The notes under the pieces: model-generated | The model's input: the letters and a program-made list of their open reading frames with translations, nothing else | Told to the model about the DNA's origin: nothing | Databases searched by the model: none | In this document: in pieces, positions 61,640 through 64,000 of the stretch | How positions within the stretch are numbered: the stretch's first letter is position 1 | How the letters are laid out: the number at the start of each line of letters is the position of its first letter | NCBI GenBank assembly: GCA_947247005.1 | Contig: OX365948.1 | Span: 9,723,455 to 9,787,454, forward strand | Length of the DNA stretch: 64,000 nt | Direction of reading: 5' to 3' | Source of the DNA: Spisula solida | Lineage: Eukaryota > Mollusca > Bivalvia > Venerida > Mactridae | Program-made: the position numbers and the translations under genes

Positions 61640-61732
61640 TATGTATTTTCCTTATTTTAGAGCTTTATCAAAACCTTGTTACATATAGTAATTACATAAT
61701 GTCATTATAGCAGGTTTTCCTGGAGACTGGCT

Positions 61733-62190
61733 CATATGTATTTATTCAATCCCAAAAATATAATTACAACAGTCTGGTTTAAGCTGAAAAACCCATGACC
61801 AGTCATAGAATACACAATTAAATAATAAAATTATATATTGGCGGACAAGGTTTATAAAAATGACCAAATATTATTGCATTTACATTGAGATTTCCATACA
61901 TAAAATTAGTCAAGTTAAACGACAGTTCAAATGAACTTAAACATATCATTTAAGCGTAAAGGTTTTCAACTGATTAGATTACTGCCCGCAATATGAAATT
62001 ACGTGATCTTAGTAGTCTATTTGTCACAATTATACAATAATACATCATGAAACATATATACATGTATGTACAATAACAATTACACCATCAGAAATCGTTT
62101 ATATACATTGAAATAACATATGGAATGTGTGTTGCCATGCAAGACAATTAATGTATGTTTAATTGTATTTTAACGTTTATCAAATTTATA
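61733..62190. other. AT-rich spacer without a recognised gene
   Basis: No supported feature is seen. Confidence 0.5.
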
Positions 62191-62192
62191 TA

Positions 62193-63215
62193 CGAGGGTC
62201 ATCCGTAAAGTTCTAGGGCAGCTCCTAAAAACGTAGTTTATGATTGACTACAACTTTAAAAGTCGTACCATAGTTAGAGTAGCATGTAATGAATTTGAAT
62301 ATGACAAATTAATATTGCGGATTTTACATATGCGTAAGTTATTGTTGCTAAGGCAACGCCTGTAGCAAACTACGGAGCAGTCCAAATTTAAAACATAAGA
62401 TTATTAGGTTCGTCATAAATCGATCACCGTATCAATAGCATCATGACCCTAAACTTCACCATGACTTGAAATATATTGTTCGTGATGTTTGTCCTCAAAT
62501 CTTAAAGCAATATCTTGTAAAATAGCAAAATTATTTAACAGAATACGTCGCACCAGCGTTTCGACGCTCACTGTCAGAGACGTCGACATCAAACCATACG
62601 GAGCACCTCACGGCTATAACGTACGACAACAAGCCATTATATGCATCTACACATACATTTGAATTCACTTCAAAAGCTCAGATGTTCTGAGAAGTATCAA
62701 TAACACTTATGGTTAAGGCACGGATGGTCATTGTGTTTTTGTTGGATCGGAATGGATCGTTACAGTACATATAGTCCATATTTGGCTCTTATGGATTTTG
62801 CCGTCTTTGACCGTATGGAAGGGGAAATATGTGGAAACGATCCGGGGATTTAAATAAACTTAGAGAGAGGTAGACAATTTGGAAAAGATATCCATGTTTG
62901 TGATACTGATAGATTTATGATAATTAGATATAACGACATCGTAAATGCATAGCATGGGGTGGGCAGTATTTTGAAAACAATGATAAGCTAGTTTAACGTC
63001 GACGTGATGACGTTATAAAATTATTTGGAGCGCTCAGTCAGTGATTATGTATAATTTCAAAGTAATATAGAATTGTTAATTGTTAATATTTTTGCACACT
63101 ATTTCGTTTGTAAATCACGAATATATATAAGTTTTAGGAGGTATCAAGTTTATGATTATGTTTTAACGAATATTTTCACAATGACACTTGCCCTAAACTT
63201 TACGGATGACCCTCG
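62193..63215. mobile_element. Mariner-type non-autonomous element
   Basis: The left end CGAGGGTCATCCGTAAAGTT follows TA (62191-62192). The right end is its complement before TA (63216-63217). The terminal CGAGGG is shared with the elements at 6745, 18168 and 52968, but the next bases differ, marking another family. The interior (1023 bp) shows no clear transposase; frames inside are short. Confidence 0.8.
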
Positions 63216-63386
63216 TATATTATCTACGACATGTATATTTTCTTATAATTTGTACTTATAAATTTTGTTCTAATTTCAAATTCTTTATATATGTATATGG
63301 CTAAATTTCTGACAGTTTTCACGTTCTCCGAATTTAAAAGTTGTTCAGTTTTCAGCATGTTTGGGTTCCGATAATAAAACTGCCCA

Positions 63387-63521
63387 ATAGGAGAGATCAT
63401 GTTTGTATAAAAGGGATTAGTACCACCAGCAAGCTATTGGTAGATGGCAGGTTTTTATTGTTCATTCATCCAATAGATTGCTGGTGGGCATTTTACATAT
63501 GAATACGATGATCTCTCCTAT
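63387..63521. repeat. Hairpin-forming inverted repeat (about 135 bp)
   Basis: The outer arms ATAGGAGAGATCAT (63387-63400) and ATGATCTCTCCTAT (63508-63521) are exact complements. The inner arms CCACCAGCAAGCTATTGG (63423-63440) and CCAATAGATTGCTGGTGG (63470-63487) match at 17 of 18 positions. Confidence 0.88.
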
Positions 63522-64000
63522 GTATTGCTTACATATGGTGTTATACAAGTTACATTCAAATAACAAATGAAATTCATATTCTAGTGTCTGACTATGGGGG
63601 CATAATATGTTATTCAAAAGGATGTTATTCCAACGACCTGTTTCAATTTTAAGCCTATGTGCTGATAATCTAAACCTCGTCAGAGCGATGAGGTATCTCT
63701 TAATATTGACATGCTTAAGATATAATCTGAGGTTAAAACTTGAGAATACTCTAAAGAACCTAGCACGCGATGAAATATCTAAATGTTACCATGACGAAAT
63801 AAAGACTGTATTGGATTGTATTGGTATGCGCAACAATCGTGCTATGCTAATAGTGAGATGCGTATATTAAATAATCCGTTACAATGCTTTGTGGTACCTG
63901 CGTTCGCTAAAAGGGCGCGGGTGGTTGGGATTCGTTGCGCTCGTTCACCATATGACACCACACTTCAGGTATATGTGACACTGGTTGTGTGAATTAATTA
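63522..64000. other. Unrecognised open frame and window edge
   Basis: An 87-codon plus frame at 63607-63870 (MLFKRMLFQRPVSILSLCAD..., ending ...LDCIGMRNNRAMLIVRCVY) is open and has higher coding-like complexity than its surroundings. I recognise no domain and see no clear splice sites, so I do not call it a gene. It could be an exon or a transposon remnant. Confidence 0.35.

Larger units (their letters stand above)
60190..61732 (+). repeat. Dispersed repeat copy, split by a Tc1-like element
   Basis: The start TTAAAGGGACTGCCTCACG and the next 190 bp match the left part of the TTAA element at 827. After the inserted Tc1-like element (60780-61639) the sequence continues with ATTTTCCTTATTTTAGAGC and GCAGGTTTTCCTGGAGACTG, matching 3958-4065. 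The right terminus seen at 1373 is not found here, so this copy is truncated or belongs to a longer family member. Confidence 0.65.

Overview
The window looks like AT-rich, repeat-dominated nuclear DNA of a metazoan, most likely a bivalve mollusc. The grounds are: no compact gene with an uninterrupted long reading frame; a decayed APE-type LINE; Tc1/mariner, hAT-like and TTAA-type inverted-repeat elements; tRNA-headed SINE-like sequences; intron-type splice signals; and three repeat types I recall from bivalve genomes (1773-2990, 23260-23775, 57520-57887). The species call is inference from memory, not a database result.

Tandem arrays fill about 14-15 kb, nearly a quarter of the window. Monomers are about 143 bp (1773-2990), 38 bp (5313-5875), 19 bp (8745-9995), 50 bp (10390-11690, split by an insertion), 37 bp (14139-16505), 66 bp (19093-19847), 32/34 bp (24438-27010), 38 bp (29146-29735), 41 bp (33290-37215), 44 bp (39015-39190) and 22 bp (52112-52287). 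The 32-bp and 41-bp arrays also carry higher-order duplications of about 354 bp and 1.21 kb. The open frames inside these arrays are artefacts of periodicity.

Mobile elements: two decayed mariner copies in opposite orientation (6745-8061 and 52968-54291); two non-coding elements with related TACGAGGG termini (18168-19088, 62193-63215); a TA-flanked element carrying two opposed tRNA-like promoters (10837-11534); a Tc1-like element with 211-bp inverted repeats (60780-61639) sitting in a dispersed repeat; two TTAA-flanked elements (827-1373, 29881-30112); and a roughly 6.4-kb LINE (about 45640-52048) with frameshifts, a nonsense codon, a damaged reverse-transcriptase active site and a 973-bp hAT-like MITE inside it. 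LINE 3' relics lie at 20800-21215 and 56697-56874.

Host coding content is sparse and only inferred from exon-like signals: a first coding exon on the minus strand (30529-30890), a symmetric phase 1-1 cysteine-rich exon (24246-24410), and a tandem pair of very short putative first exons ending in the same residues before identical splice donors (16700-16726 and 16823-16858). These look like isolated exons of genes with long introns. No operon, rRNA, CRISPR or prokaryotic feature is present. The stretches between these features are AT-rich DNA with no gene I can support.
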